From: Lysobacter helvus
GTDB taxonomy: Bacteria > Pseudomonadota > Gammaproteobacteria > Xanthomonadales > Xanthomonadaceae
DNA: 64,000 nt
NCBI RefSeq assembly: GCF_018406645.1
Contig: NZ_AP024546.1
Span: 1,798,001-1,862,000 of the forward strand
Direction: 5' to 3'
Below are positions 41,388 through 49,646 of the stretch, piece after piece; position 1 is the stretch's first letter, and every line of letters starts with the position of its first letter. The translations under genes were made by a program, and so were the position numbers. Under the pieces are notes generated by a model. That model saw only the letters and a program-made list of their open reading frames with translations. It had not been told where the DNA came from and did not search any database.

Positions 41388-43223
41388 ATGAAGTCCAACC
41401 ACCGGGCCATGCGGCCCGTCCGCAGCCTGCTTGCCGCCGCCCTCGCGATCGCAGCGCTGCCGGCCGCCGCGCAGACCTATACGCAGACCGTGAACTTCGG
41501 CGACAGCCTCAGCGACTCGGGCTGGTTCCGCCCCGCGCTGATCCAGGCGGCGGGCCCGAACGGCGCCATCCTCGGTCGCTTCAGCACCAACCCCACGCAG
41601 GTGTGGACCGAATACCTCGCCGACTACTACGGCGGCAACGCCGGCGCCGCCAACCAGGGCGGCCTCAACTTCTCCGTCGGCGGCGCGCGCACCGGCACCA
41701 ATTCCGCCGGCGCGCTCGGCCCGATCCCGGGCATCAACACGCAGATCGCCACGTACCTGCAGCGCACCGGCGGCGTCGCCGATCCGCATGCGCTGTACAC
41801 GGTGTGGGGCGGCGCGAACGATCTGTTCGCCATCGCCGGCGGCGCACCCGCCAATACCGTGCTGCCTGCGGCGGTCGCCTCGCAGATCGGCAACGTCGCC
41901 ACGCTGCAGGGCGCCGGCGCGCGCTACATCATGGTGCCCACCGTGCCGGACCTCGGCCTCACGCCGTCGTTCCGCGCGCAGGGTCCGGTGGCGCAGGCCA
42001 CCGCGACGGGCCTGACCACCACGTACAACAACGCGCTGTTCTCGGGCCTCGCCGCGCAGGGCCTGCGCGTGATCCCGCTCGACACGTTCCACCTGTTGCA
42101 GGAAATCGTCGGCAACCCGGGCGCGTACGGCATCTCGAACGTCACCGGCACCGCGTGCCAGCCGCAGATCACCGCCAACTCGCTCACCTGCAACCCGGGC
42201 ACGTACGTCACGCCGGATGCGCCCAACAGCTACGCGTTCGCCGATGGCGTGCATCCCTCGGGCGCCGCGCATCGCATCCTCGGCGAGTACGCGATCTCGG
42301 TGCTCGAAGCGCCGCGCGACATCGCGATCCTCCCGTACTCCGAATCGGTGGTCGGCAAGGCGCGCGCCAACATCGTGGCGTCGCATCTCCCGGCCAAGCC
42401 GAGCGAAGACGGCATGCGCTGGTGGGGCAACCTGCGCGGCGACAGCCAGCGCTTCAACGGCGACGTCAACTACACCGGCGGCGGCCCGACGGGCACGTTC
42501 GGCGTCGACTGGACCAGCGGCACGCTCGTGTACGGCGCGTTCGCCGGCTGGGGCAAGCAGGACTTCGACTTCGGCGGCAACCGCGGCGACTTCAAGCAGG
42601 AAGACGCCACGCTCGGCGGGTTCCTCGCGTGGTACAGCGGCGACGTGTGGGTCAACGCGCAGGGCAGCTGGACCAATTTGAATTACGACGTGCAGCGCGA
42701 CGTGCACCTCGGCCCGGCGGTGCGCAGCTATTCCGGTTCGCCGGCCGGCGACAACTGGGCCTTCGGCGCCAACGCCGGCTGGGATTTCCACGCAGGCAAG
42801 CTCACGCACGGCCCGGTCATCGGCGTGCTGTGGCAGAAGATCAGCGTCGATGGCTATTCGGAGAACGGCACCGATTCCACCGCGCTGTCGTTCGCCGACC
42901 AGGACTTCGATTCCACGATCGCCACCGCGGGCTGGCAGGCGAGCTACGCGATCAAGGACACCGTGGTGCCCTACGGTCGACTGTCGTGGGAACACGAGTT
43001 CGAAGACGCGCCGGAACAGGCGTTCGCACGCCTCAACTCCATGCCGGGCCTGCCGGACTACGGCGTGCCGGGCCTGAACCTCGACGACGACTACGGCACC
43101 GTGGCCGTCGGCGTGCGCACGCAGTTCTACGGCCTGGACGCCGACATCGGCGCCACCGCCAACGTGGCGCAGGAAGGCGGCAACCTCGCGACGGTGTTCG
43201 TCACGGTGGGCGCGAAGTTCTGA
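41388..43223 (+). CDS. GDSL esterase/lipase autotransporter
   Basis: This is a predicted outer-membrane anchored esterase of the EstA type. The 611-aa precursor has a signal peptide (residues 1-27, LPAAAQ). It has the GDSL motif FGDSLSDSG (nucleophile Ser40), the block III pattern WGGANDL, and the Asp/His pair in DGVHPSGAAH (Asp286, His289). A C-terminal autotransporter beta-barrel (about residues 330-611) ends in the usual aromatic VTVGAKF. The ATG at 41388 has AGGGAG just upstream. EstA in Pseudomonas influences motility and biofilm. A c-di-GMP-I-like aptamer lies about 400 bases upstream on the same strand. Confidence 0.94.
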   Translation: MKSNHRAMRPVRSLLAAALAIAALPAAAQTYTQTVNFGDSLSDSGWFRPALIQAAGPNGAILGRFSTNPTQVWTEYLADYYGGNAGAANQGGLNFSVGGARTGTNSAGALGPIPGINTQIATYLQRTGGVADPHALYTVWGGANDLFAIAGGAPANTVLPAAVASQIGNVATLQGAGARYIMVPTVPDLGLTPSFRAQGPVAQATATGLTTTYNNALFSGLAAQGLRVIPLDTFHLLQEIVGNPGAYGISNVTGTACQPQITANSLTCNPGTYVTPDAPNSYAFADGVHPSGAAHRILGEYAISVLEAPRDIAILPYSESVVGKARANIVASHLPAKPSEDGMRWWGNLRGDSQRFNGDVNYTGGGPTGTFGVDWTSGTLVYGAFAGWGKQDFDFGGNRGDFKQEDATLGGFLAWYSGDVWVNAQGSWTNLNYDVQRDVHLGPAVRSYSGSPAGDNWAFGANAGWDFHAGKLTHGPVIGVLWQKISVDGYSENGTDSTALSFADQDFDSTIATAGWQASYAIKDTVVPYGRLSWEHEFEDAPEQAFARLNSMPGLPDYGVPGLNLDDDYGTVAVGVRTQFYGLDADIGATANVAQEGGNLATVFVTVGAKF

Positions 43224-43248
43224 TCCTCGCCCTGACCTGCTGAAATGC

Positions 43249-43285
43249 AGAACGCCGGTGCTGCAAGGCACCGGCGTTCTGTTTT
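43249..43285 (+). terminator. Terminator of the esterase gene
   Basis: AGAACGCCGGTGC (43249-43261) pairs with GCACCGGCGTTCT (43268-43280), followed by GTTTT. It lies between the esterase and the tRNA gene. Confidence 0.9.
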
Positions 43286-43295
43286 CCGGATGAGG

Positions 43296-43369
43296 TGGAG
43301 CGGGTGATGGGAATCGAACCCACGCTAGCAGCTTGGGAAGCTGCAGTTCTACCATTGAACTACACCCGC
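43296..43369 (-). tRNA. tRNA-Gly, anticodon CCC
   Basis: On the minus strand the 74-base gene starts GCGGGTGTAGTTC at 43369 and ends with encoded CCA at 43296. The 7-bp acceptor stem GCGGGTG/CACCCGC and D-loop TTCAATGG are present. The anticodon stem GCAGC/GCTGC has loop TTCCCAA, so the anticodon is CCC. The T arm is GTGGGTTCGATTCCCAT. All invariant positions are seen. It reads GGG codons, common in this GC-rich genome. Confidence 0.95.
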
Positions 43370-43506
43370 GCGGCCCGGAGTCTATGCTGCGGGCCCGCCA
43401 CTGGCAACGCGGCCCGCGGCCGATTCCAGCGCCTTCATTCCGGCAACACGCGCTCGCGTATCCTGCGCGCGTTTTCCCCCGGCACCCCGTGCACCCAGGA
43501 GATGCG

Positions 43507-43986
43507 ATGGCCGCCGCGCGAGTCGTCCTCGGTTGGCGCGAATGGCTGGCGCTGCCCGCGCTGGGCATCAGCGCGATCCGCGCCAAGCTCGACACCGGTG
43601 CGCGCAGCAGTTGCCTGCACGTCGACGCGCAGTGGCGCTTCGTCGAAGGCGGCGCGCCGTGGACCGGATTCCGCATCAGCACCGGGGTGCACGGCGACCA
43701 GGTGATCGAATCGGCCGCGCCCGTGCACGACGAGCGCGACGTGGTCGATTCCAGCGGCAACCGCAGCCGGCGCGTGTTCCTGCGCACGCCGATGCGGCTG
43801 GCCGGCGTGGAACGCATCGTGGAGATCAACCTCGCCGACCGGCGGGGCATGCTGTTCCCGATGCTGGTTGGCCGTACTTCGCTGGCGCGCGCGTTCGTCA
43901 TCGATCCGGCACGTTCTTTCCTGCACGGTCGCGCTTTCCCCGGAACCGCGCACCCTTCCACGATGTCGGACCGCCCATTCCCATGA
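43507..43986 (+). CDS. RimK-associated ATP-independent zinc protease (RimB/DUF785 type)
   Basis: The 159-aa protein has the aspartic-protease-like core [20 protein letters not shown] and the conserved [12 protein letters not shown] segment of the putative ATP-dependent zinc protease (DUF785) family. In Pseudomonas the neighbouring RimB acts with RimK on ribosomal protein S6 tails. The ATG at 43507 has AGGAG four to eight bases upstream. rimK starts ten bases after the stop, as in many genomes. The name and partner come from that gene pairing. Confidence 0.86.
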   Translation: MAAARVVLGWREWLALPALGISAIRAKLDTGARSSCLHVDAQWRFVEGGAPWTGFRISTGVHGDQVIESAAPVHDERDVVDSSGNRSRRVFLRTPMRLAGVERIVEINLADRRGMLFPMLVGRTSLARAFVIDPARSFLHGRAFPGTAHPSTMSDRPFP

Positions 43987-43996
43987 AGTCCCCCGC

Positions 43997-44914
43997 ATGA
44001 AGCTCGCGATCCTCTCGCGCAACGGCAAGCTCTACTCGACGCGCCGCCTCGTCGAGGCCGCGCGCGAGCGTGGCCACAGCGTGCGCGTCCTCGATCCCCT
44101 GCGCTGCTACATGCGCATCGCCTCCGACGGCTTCGCGATGCACCACCAGGGGCGGCCGCTCACCGGCTACCACGCGGTGATCCCGCGCATCGGCGCCTCG
44201 GTCACGCGCTACGGCACGGCGGTGCTGCGGCAGTTCGAACTGATGGGTACGTTCACGCCCAATCCGTCCGATTCGATCCTCAAGGCGCGCGACAAGCTGC
44301 GCTGCCACCAGCTGCTCGCCGCGCAGGGCCTGGGCCTGCCGGCCACGGTGTTCGGCGACAACCCCGACGACACCAGCGACCTGCTCGCGATGCTCGGCCC
44401 CACGCCGCACGTCATCAAGCTCAACGAAGGCACGCAGGGCGCGGGCGTGATGCTCACGGAAAAACTGTCGGCGTCGCGCAGCGTGATCGAAGCGTTGCGC
44501 GGCCTGTACGCCAACTTCCTGGTGCAGGAGTTCGTCGCCGAAGCGAAGGGCGCGGACCTGCGGTGCTTCGTCGTCGGCGGCAAGGTCGTCGCCACGATGA
44601 AACGCCAGGCACCGAAGGGCGATTTCCGTTCCAACCTGCATCGCGGCGGCACCGCGAAGGCGGTGACTGCAACCGCGGCCGAGGAAGACACCGCCATCCG
44701 GGCGGCGAAGCTCCTCGGGCTGGGGGTGGCGGGCGTGGACCTGATCCGGTCCCAGCGCGGGCCGCTGATCCTGGAGGTCAACGCGTCCCCGGGCCTGGAA
44801 GGCATCGAGGCCGCCAGCGGCGTCGATATTGCAGGGAGCATCATCGAATGCGTGGCGATCGGCGGCAAAAAGCCGACAACGCACGCGGGCCGGGGTCTCC
44901 TGCGCCAAGCGTGA
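43997..44914 (+). CDS. rimK: Ribosomal protein S6 glutamate ligase RimK
   Basis: RimK adds glutamate residues to the C-terminus of ribosomal protein S6 and can make poly-alpha-glutamate. The 305-aa ATP-grasp enzyme shows [18 protein letters not shown], the ATP-binding [36 protein letters not shown], and the metal ligands in [17 protein letters not shown]. The ATG at 43997 starts the conserved MKLAIL. In Pseudomonas fluorescens RimK activity responds to RimA, RimB and c-di-GMP; no rimA is seen here. Confidence 0.94.
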   Translation: MKLAILSRNGKLYSTRRLVEAARERGHSVRVLDPLRCYMRIASDGFAMHHQGRPLTGYHAVIPRIGASVTRYGTAVLRQFELMGTFTPNPSDSILKARDKLRCHQLLAAQGLGLPATVFGDNPDDTSDLLAMLGPTPHVIKLNEGTQGAGVMLTEKLSASRSVIEALRGLYANFLVQEFVAEAKGADLRCFVVGGKVVATMKRQAPKGDFRSNLHRGGTAKAVTATAAEEDTAIRAAKLLGLGVAGVDLIRSQRGPLILEVNASPGLEGIEAASGVDIAGSIIECVAIGGKKPTTHAGRGLLRQA

Positions 44915-45239
44915 GGCCGGCCGGAAAACGAATCTTTAACGGCAATTCGCGGCCGGTTTTAACGAGGGTTTAATCGCCCGGCCCGTAGCCTGTCGCCTAC
45001 CGCAGATCTGTCTGTAGGCCGCTTGGCAAACCGCAACGGACGAAGCCAGATTACGGTCATCGGGGCTTGATTTGGCCCAGGCACGGGCAACGTGCCTGGG
45101 CCTTTGTTCTTTTTGGGCCACCACGCCGCCGTCGCTTCCCGCTCTGGCAGAATCGCAGCGGCCGCTTCCGCGTTCAGTGCGTTGAACCCCGGCGCGAGCC
45201 CCGGGTCGAACCCACCCCTCTCCTGCAGGACACCCACGG
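44915..45239. other. Leader region between rimK and the two-component genes, 325 bases
   Basis: No coding gene is supported. AT-rich direct repeats occur near the 5' end: CTTTAACGG at 44934, GTTTTAACGAGG at 44955 and GGTTTAATCG at 44968 (approximate). A possible transcript would run to the strong terminator at 45074-45115. The final part before 45240 carries no further hairpin of note; TCCTGCAGGA is a short palindrome upstream of the response-regulator start. Confidence 0.6.
45074..45115 (+). terminator. Strong intrinsic terminator upstream of the two-component genes
   Basis: GGCCCAGGCAC (45074-45084) pairs with GTGCCTGGGCC (45092-45102), followed by TTTGTTCTTTTT. It is 160 bases after rimK and 125 before the response regulator. 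It may end rimK, or a small RNA. Confidence 0.88.
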
Positions 45240-45923
45240 ATGCGCATCCTCGTCATCGAAGACAACCAGGACATCGCCGCCAACCTCGGCGACTACCTCG
45301 AGGATCGCGGCCACACCGTCGACTTCGCCGCCGACGGGGTCACGGGCCTGCACCTGGCGGTGGTGCACGACTTCGACGCCATCGTGCTCGACCTCAGCCT
45401 GCCGGGCCTCGATGGCCTGGAGGTCTGCCGCAAGTTGCGCAACGAAGCGCGCAAGCAGACGCCGGTGCTGATGCTCACCGCGCGCGATTCGCTGGACAAC
45501 AAGCTCGCCGGCTTCGATTCGGGCGCCGACGACTACCTCATCAAGCCCTTCGCGCTGCAGGAAGTGGAAGTGCGCCTCAACGCGCTGGCCCGTCGCGGCC
45601 GCGGCGTGCAGACGCGCGTGCTCAATGTCGGGGACCTCGAATACAACCTCGACACGCTCGAAGTGCGCCGCGAAGGCAAGCTGCTGCAACTCAATCCCAC
45701 GGCGCTGAAGATCCTGCAGTCGCTGATGGAAGCCTCCCCGGCGGTGGTGACGCGCCAGGAACTCGAGACCCGCGTGTGGGGCGAGGAGCTGCCCGATTCG
45801 GATTCGCTGCGCGTGCACATCCACGGCCTGCGTTCGGTCGTCGACAAGCCGTTCGAAACGCCGCTGATCCAGACGCGCCACGGCATCGGCTACCGGATCG
45901 CCGCACCCGATGCCACCAGCTGA
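45240..45923 (+). CDS. OmpR/PhoB family response regulator
   Basis: The 227-aa regulator has a receiver domain with the acidic pocket VIEDNQD, phospho-acceptor Asp51 (VLDLSLPG), the switch Thr in MLTARDS, and Lys in YLIKPF. A winged-helix DNA-binding domain (about residues 130-220) ends RTRHGIGYRI (here QTRHGIGYRI). The ATG at 45240 is chosen; no clear ribosome site is seen. The histidine kinase start overlaps this stop by 14 bases. The pair resembles PhoP/PhoQ- or ColR/ColS-type systems, but the signal is unknown. Confidence 0.92.
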   Translation: MRILVIEDNQDIAANLGDYLEDRGHTVDFAADGVTGLHLAVVHDFDAIVLDLSLPGLDGLEVCRKLRNEARKQTPVLMLTARDSLDNKLAGFDSGADDYLIKPFALQEVEVRLNALARRGRGVQTRVLNVGDLEYNLDTLEVRREGKLLQLNPTALKILQSLMEASPAVVTRQELETRVWGEELPDSDSLRVHIHGLRSVVDKPFETPLIQTRHGIGYRIAAPDATS

Positions 45924-47232
45924 ACCTGTCCGGCGGCCTGCACGCCGCTACCGGCGGCAACTCCGCAGCCGCATCATCTTGTCGTTCGTCCTGCTCGGGT
46001 TCGGGCTGACGGCGCTGTTCGCCTATTCGGTGGACAAGGTGCGCAACCAGGTCGAAGACAAGCTCGTCGTCGACCTGATGAACCGCAACATCGATCTCTA
46101 CGCGCAGCAGTACGCGCGCGATCCGCAGAACCCGAGCCTGCCCGTCGACCAGATCCGCGCGTTCGCGTTCACGCCCGACAAGTTCGAGAGCGTGCGCGAG
46201 CAGCAACCGCAGTGGTACGAACTGCCCGACGGCATCCACGGCCTGAGCGGCACCGACGACACCGGCCAGCCGTTCTCCTACAAGCTCGCGGTGCGCAAGA
46301 CGCCGCAGGTGTGGTTCTTCCTCGCCTACGACATGACGCAGACGATGCGCGGGCAGGAACAGTTCAACCGCGCGATCTACGGCGCGGTGATCGTGTTCAC
46401 CCTGTTGTCGTTGCTGGTCGGCTGGTGGGCGGCGTCGCGCGTCATGAGCCCGGTGTCGGAGCTCGCCAATCGCCTGAAGGATTCGGGCCGCAGCGCGGAA
46501 CCCGTGTCGCTGGCCGCGCATTTCCCGAACGACGAAGTGGGCCAGCTCGCCGCCGCGCTCGACGACTACGCCGCGCGCCTGACCGAAGTCGTGCAGCGCG
46601 ACCGCGAGTTCAACGCCGACGTCAGCCACGAACTGCGCACGCCGCTGGCCGTGATCCGCGGCGCGACGGAGCTGCTGCTGTCGCGGCCCGAACTCGACGA
46701 ACGCATGCAGGCGCGCCTGCGCCGCATCCAGCGCGCCGAACAGCAATGCACCGACCTGATCAGCGCGCTGCTGCTGCTCTCGCGCAACGAGCGCGGGCAC
46801 GGCATCTGCGACGTGGGCAAGGTCGCCGAACAACTGCTCGACATGCATCGCGCGCAGCTGGGCGGCAAGCCGCTGGTGCTGCGCATGGAAGGCGAGGGCG
46901 GATTGATCGTGGATGCGCCCGACGCCGCCGTCGCGGTGGCGCTGGGCAATTTGATCGGCAACGCGGTGAAGTACACGCACGAAGGCGACGTGGTGGTGCG
47001 CATGGCGCCCGATTCGGTCGACGTCATCGACTCCGGCCCGGGCCTGACGGCCGAAGAAGCCGCACGCCTGTTCGAACGCGGCTATCGCGGCACGCACGCC
47101 GAGCATTCGCAGGGCGCGGGCATCGGCCTGTCGATCGTGCGCCGCCTGTGCGCGCTCTACGGTTGGGACGTGCGCGTGGTGCCGGGCGCGGAGCGCGGCG
47201 TGATCGCCACGCTCCGGTTCAAACCCGCGTGA
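45910..47232 (+). CDS. Sensor histidine kinase
   Basis: The 440-aa inner-membrane kinase has TM1 (about residues 22-40), a periplasmic domain of about 115 residues, and TM2 (about 156-178). A HAMP-like linker (SRVMSPVSELANRLKDS) follows, then HisKA with His240 in DVSHELRTPLA, and an HATPase domain with N box NLIGNAVKYT and G boxes DSGPGL and GAGIGLSIV. The periplasmic part is compact and not obviously a known sensor fold. It overlaps the response regulator by 14 bases, so the two are one operon. The 3' end converges on ilvE. Confidence 0.92.
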   Translation: MPPAEPVRRPARRYRRQLRSRIILSFVLLGFGLTALFAYSVDKVRNQVEDKLVVDLMNRNIDLYAQQYARDPQNPSLPVDQIRAFAFTPDKFESVREQQPQWYELPDGIHGLSGTDDTGQPFSYKLAVRKTPQVWFFLAYDMTQTMRGQEQFNRAIYGAVIVFTLLSLLVGWWAASRVMSPVSELANRLKDSGRSAEPVSLAAHFPNDEVGQLAAALDDYAARLTEVVQRDREFNADVSHELRTPLAVIRGATELLLSRPELDERMQARLRRIQRAEQQCTDLISALLLLSRNERGHGICDVGKVAEQLLDMHRAQLGGKPLVLRMEGEGGLIVDAPDAAVAVALGNLIGNAVKYTHEGDVVVRMAPDSVDVIDSGPGLTAEEAARLFERGYRGTHAEHSQGAGIGLSIVRRLCALYGWDVRVVPGAERGVIATLRFKPA

Positions 47233-47249
47233 TCAAGCCTGCGGTCTGA

Positions 47250-48170
47250 TCAGCCGACGAGTTCGAGCCAGCCGTACTTGTCTGGCGTGCGGCCATCGAA
47301 CAGGCCGAAGAACAATTCCTGCATGCGACGCGTCACCGGGCCCGCGCGGCCTGCGCCGACCTGGCGCCCGTCGACCGAACGGATCGGCGTGATTTCCGCC
47401 GCCGTGCCGCACATGAAGAGCTCGTCGCACAGGTAGAGGTATTCGCGCGGGATGTCGCGCTCGACGACTTCGATGCCGTTGTCCTTCGCCAGGCGGATCA
47501 GCGTGTTGCGCGTGATGCCGTTGAGCAGCGCGGCGCTGACCGGCGTGGTGTGCAGCTGGCCTTCGAAGACGAGGAACAGGTTTTCGCCGGCGCCTTCGCT
47601 CAACAGGCCCGTGGAGGCCAGCGCGATGCCTTCGCCGAAGCCCAGGCGACGCGCTTCGCGCGCGACCAGTTGGCCCGACAGATAGTTGCCGCCGGCCTTC
47701 GCGCCCGCGGGGATGGTGTTCGGCGCGAAACGCTGCCAGCTCGACACGCATGCATCGATGCCTTCTTCGAGCACGCCTTCACCGAGGTACGCCCCCATCT
47801 GCCACGCCGCGACCGCGACGTCGGTGGGCGTATCCGCCGACAAGCCGAAACCGCCGAGGCCACGGAACGCGACCGGGCGCAGGTAGGCCTTGCCGAGGTC
47901 GTTCTTCTTCAGCACCGCGCGGCACGCGGCGTTGATGTCGTCGACCATGTACGGGATGCCCATCTCGTAGATGCGCGCCGACGCGAACAGGCGGCGCGTG
48001 TGGTCGGTGAGGCGGAAGATCGCCGGACCGTTGGGCGTGTCGTAGCTGCGCACGCCTTCGAACACCGACGACCCGTAGTGGATCGCGTGCGACATGACGT
48101 GCGTGGTGGCGTCGGCCCACGGCTTGATCGATCCGTTGTGCCAGATCCATTCGGGGTAGCGCATCGTCAT
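47250..48170 (-). CDS. ilvE: Branched-chain amino acid aminotransferase
   Basis: IlvE interconverts Leu, Ile and Val with their 2-oxo acids, using PLP. The 306-aa fold-type IV enzyme shows HYGSSVFEGVRSY, the PLP lysine in PAGAKAGGNYLSGQ, and EGAGENLFLVFEG with GITRNTLIRLA. A start at ATG 48170 (MTMRYPEW) is used; the ATG at 48164 two codons later is also possible. TACAAT on the minus strand near 48211 is a plausible -10. It is monocistronic, and the upstream neighbour on this strand is an unknown exported protein. Confidence 0.95.
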   Translation of the reverse strand: MTMRYPEWIWHNGSIKPWADATTHVMSHAIHYGSSVFEGVRSYDTPNGPAIFRLTDHTRRLFASARIYEMGIPYMVDDINAACRAVLKKNDLGKAYLRPVAFRGLGGFGLSADTPTDVAVAAWQMGAYLGEGVLEEGIDACVSSWQRFAPNTIPAGAKAGGNYLSGQLVAREARRLGFGEGIALASTGLLSEGAGENLFLVFEGQLHTTPVSAALLNGITRNTLIRLAKDNGIEVVERDIPREYLYLCDELFMCGTAAEITPIRSVDGRQVGAGRAGPVTRRMQELFFGLFDGRTPDKYGWLELVG

Positions 48171-48246
48171 GCGGGCGGCTCGCGTGCAGGGGAGTCGCGC
48201 ATTGTAAGGGGCCCGCCTGCCGCGCCGCCCCTGCCGGAGAGGAGGG

Positions 48247-48825
48247 CTACAGCGAGATCCACCAGCAGCCGAGGTACCGGCGCAGCCCGAACACCGTGGA
48301 CGCGGGCGTGGCGCTGTCGCCGAGCGTCTGTTCCAGCCGGACCCCGACCGGGGCGTGCCGGACGACCGGCGGCGCGGGCTGGTCCGTGGCCGCGGGCAGC
48401 GCGCCATCGTCGGGTGGGGCGCCGGACACTGGCACGATGTCGACCAGCGGCCGGCGCACGATCGCATCGAGCCGGTCCATCACGCCCACCGATGCGCCCT
48501 GCGACATGCCGACCCAGTGGTACACGCCGGCCAGGCGATTGACGTCGTTGGCATCCACGGCGCTCTGGATCTCGAACACCAGGTCCTGCAACGAATGCGA
48601 ACACCCGCGATACACGCGCACGCCCGTCGCGCCGAGGGCCCGGGGTTGCTGCAGCGGGGGCGGTGCCTGTTCGGTCGCGCCGACGTCCACGCAGCGCCGG
48701 TCGGTGTAGATCTCCTGGCCTTCGCCGGTCACGCAGCGATGGATCTGCGCATGCGCGATGCGCGGCGCGAACGACGCCGCGACGAGCAGGAGCAAGCACA
48801 GCAGGGGACGAACGGCGGGCGCCAT
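48247..48825 (-). CDS. Exported protein of unknown function, paralogue A
   Basis: The 192-aa precursor has a signal peptide (residues 1-26, cleavage after AHA). A short DUF4124-like N-terminal part follows (IHRCVTGEGQEIYTDRRC, with two Cys). Further on are a conserved helix DANDVNRLAGVYHWVGMSQG and an aromatic Cys-containing end YLGCWWISL. It shares the order DxNR...YHWVGM...Y-x-GC with the next gene upstream, so the two are related, probably by tandem duplication. Both have four Cys that could form disulfides in the periplasm. The function is unknown. The ATG at 48825 is used rather than 48840. Confidence 0.8.
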   Translation of the reverse strand: MAPAVRPLLCLLLLVAASFAPRIAHAQIHRCVTGEGQEIYTDRRCVDVGATEQAPPPLQQPRALGATGVRVYRGCSHSLQDLVFEIQSAVDANDVNRLAGVYHWVGMSQGASVGVMDRLDAIVRRPLVDIVPVSGAPPDDGALPAATDQPAPPVVRHAPVGVRLEQTLGDSATPASTVFGLRRYLGCWWISL

Positions 48826-48906
48826 GCCGGGAGCGTACACGCGTGCACGGCTTCGTCGATTGGTCGATGGTGCTTCGATGCCCGGGGAATGCCCCCGGGA
48901 CCAGCG

Positions 48907-49548
48907 TCAGAACCGGACGAAGTAGCAGCCCTGGTAACGCTCGACGTCGAAGTCCTGGATCGTCGCGCCTTCGCCGTCGCCGAAACGCACCTGCATCACG
49001 CCCGCGCCGCCGCCGATGCCGCCGCCCGCATCGGCGAAGCCGCCGATCTGCGCGTCGTAGTACTGCGTGTCGCGCACCTGGCGATGCGCGAGGCGATCGA
49101 GTTGCAGCATCGTGGCGTTCGCCGCGCGCTGGCCCATGCCGACCCAGTGGTAGCTCTCGGCGACGCGGTTGACGTCACCGAGCGCGAACGCGCCGCGCAG
49201 GTCCATCGCCAGTTGCGTCGGCGTGCGCGCGCAACCGCCCGCGGCGGCGCGTCGGCCGATCGCTTCGCGCGCGGCGGCCATCGTCGTGCTGTCGGGTTGC
49301 AGCGTCGCGACTTCGACGCCGGAGATGCTGGCTTCGAGCGCTTCCTCGCGCATCAAGCGCGTCGCGAGATCGCCACGCATGGGCACGGATTGCGCGCCCA
49401 CCAGCTTGCAGGGTTTGTCGGTGAACAGGCTCGTGCCATCCGCGGTGCGGCATTGCTGCACGGTCGCACTGGCTTCGGCGATGTTGGGCGCGGGCAATGC
49501 GGCTGCGGCCAGGGCGACCGCGAATCCGGCGAGCAGGGACTTGTCCAT
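48907..49548 (-). CDS. Exported protein of unknown function, paralogue B
   Basis: The 213-aa precursor has a signal peptide (residues 1-26), a DUF4124-like N-terminus (QQCRTADGTSLFTDKPCKLV), a helical middle region, and the shared motifs ALGDVNRVAESYHWVGMGQR and YQGCYFVRF. A Gly-rich loop (DAGGGIGGGAG) interrupts the C-terminal part and is missing in paralogue A. The 81-base spacing and same strand suggest cotranscription. The shared YHWVGM core does not match a family I know. A hairpin in the leader (49554-49582) places a purine-rich segment in its loop. Confidence 0.8.
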   Translation of the reverse strand: MDKSLLAGFAVALAAAALPAPNIAEASATVQQCRTADGTSLFTDKPCKLVGAQSVPMRGDLATRLMREEALEASISGVEVATLQPDSTTMAAAREAIGRRAAAGGCARTPTQLAMDLRGAFALGDVNRVAESYHWVGMGQRAANATMLQLDRLAHRQVRDTQYYDAQIGGFADAGGGIGGGAGVMQVRFGDGEGATIQDFDVERYQGCYFVRF

Positions 49549-49553
49549 GGTGT

Positions 49554-49582
49554 TGCACGTGCCTTGGGGGAAGACACGTGCA
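49554..49582 (-). promoter_or_regulatory. Leader hairpin of paralogue B
   Basis: TGCACGTG (49554-49561) and CACGTGCA (49575-49582) form a perfect 8-bp stem with a 13-base loop. On the minus strand the loop contains AAGG, the only candidate ribosome site before the start at 49548. Confidence 0.4.
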
Positions 49583-49646
49583 GCATCGGTGTCGATGCGT
49601 CAACGCAAGGTGCTGGATGCGCCGTTGCGCTGAACCGCAGTGCAAT

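Noticed and set aside
40985-43243. Plus-strand frame of 752 codons downstream of the aptamer
   Set aside because: It is out of frame with the esterase and rich in Arg/Gly/His without motifs, so it is not the missing target gene of the aptamer.
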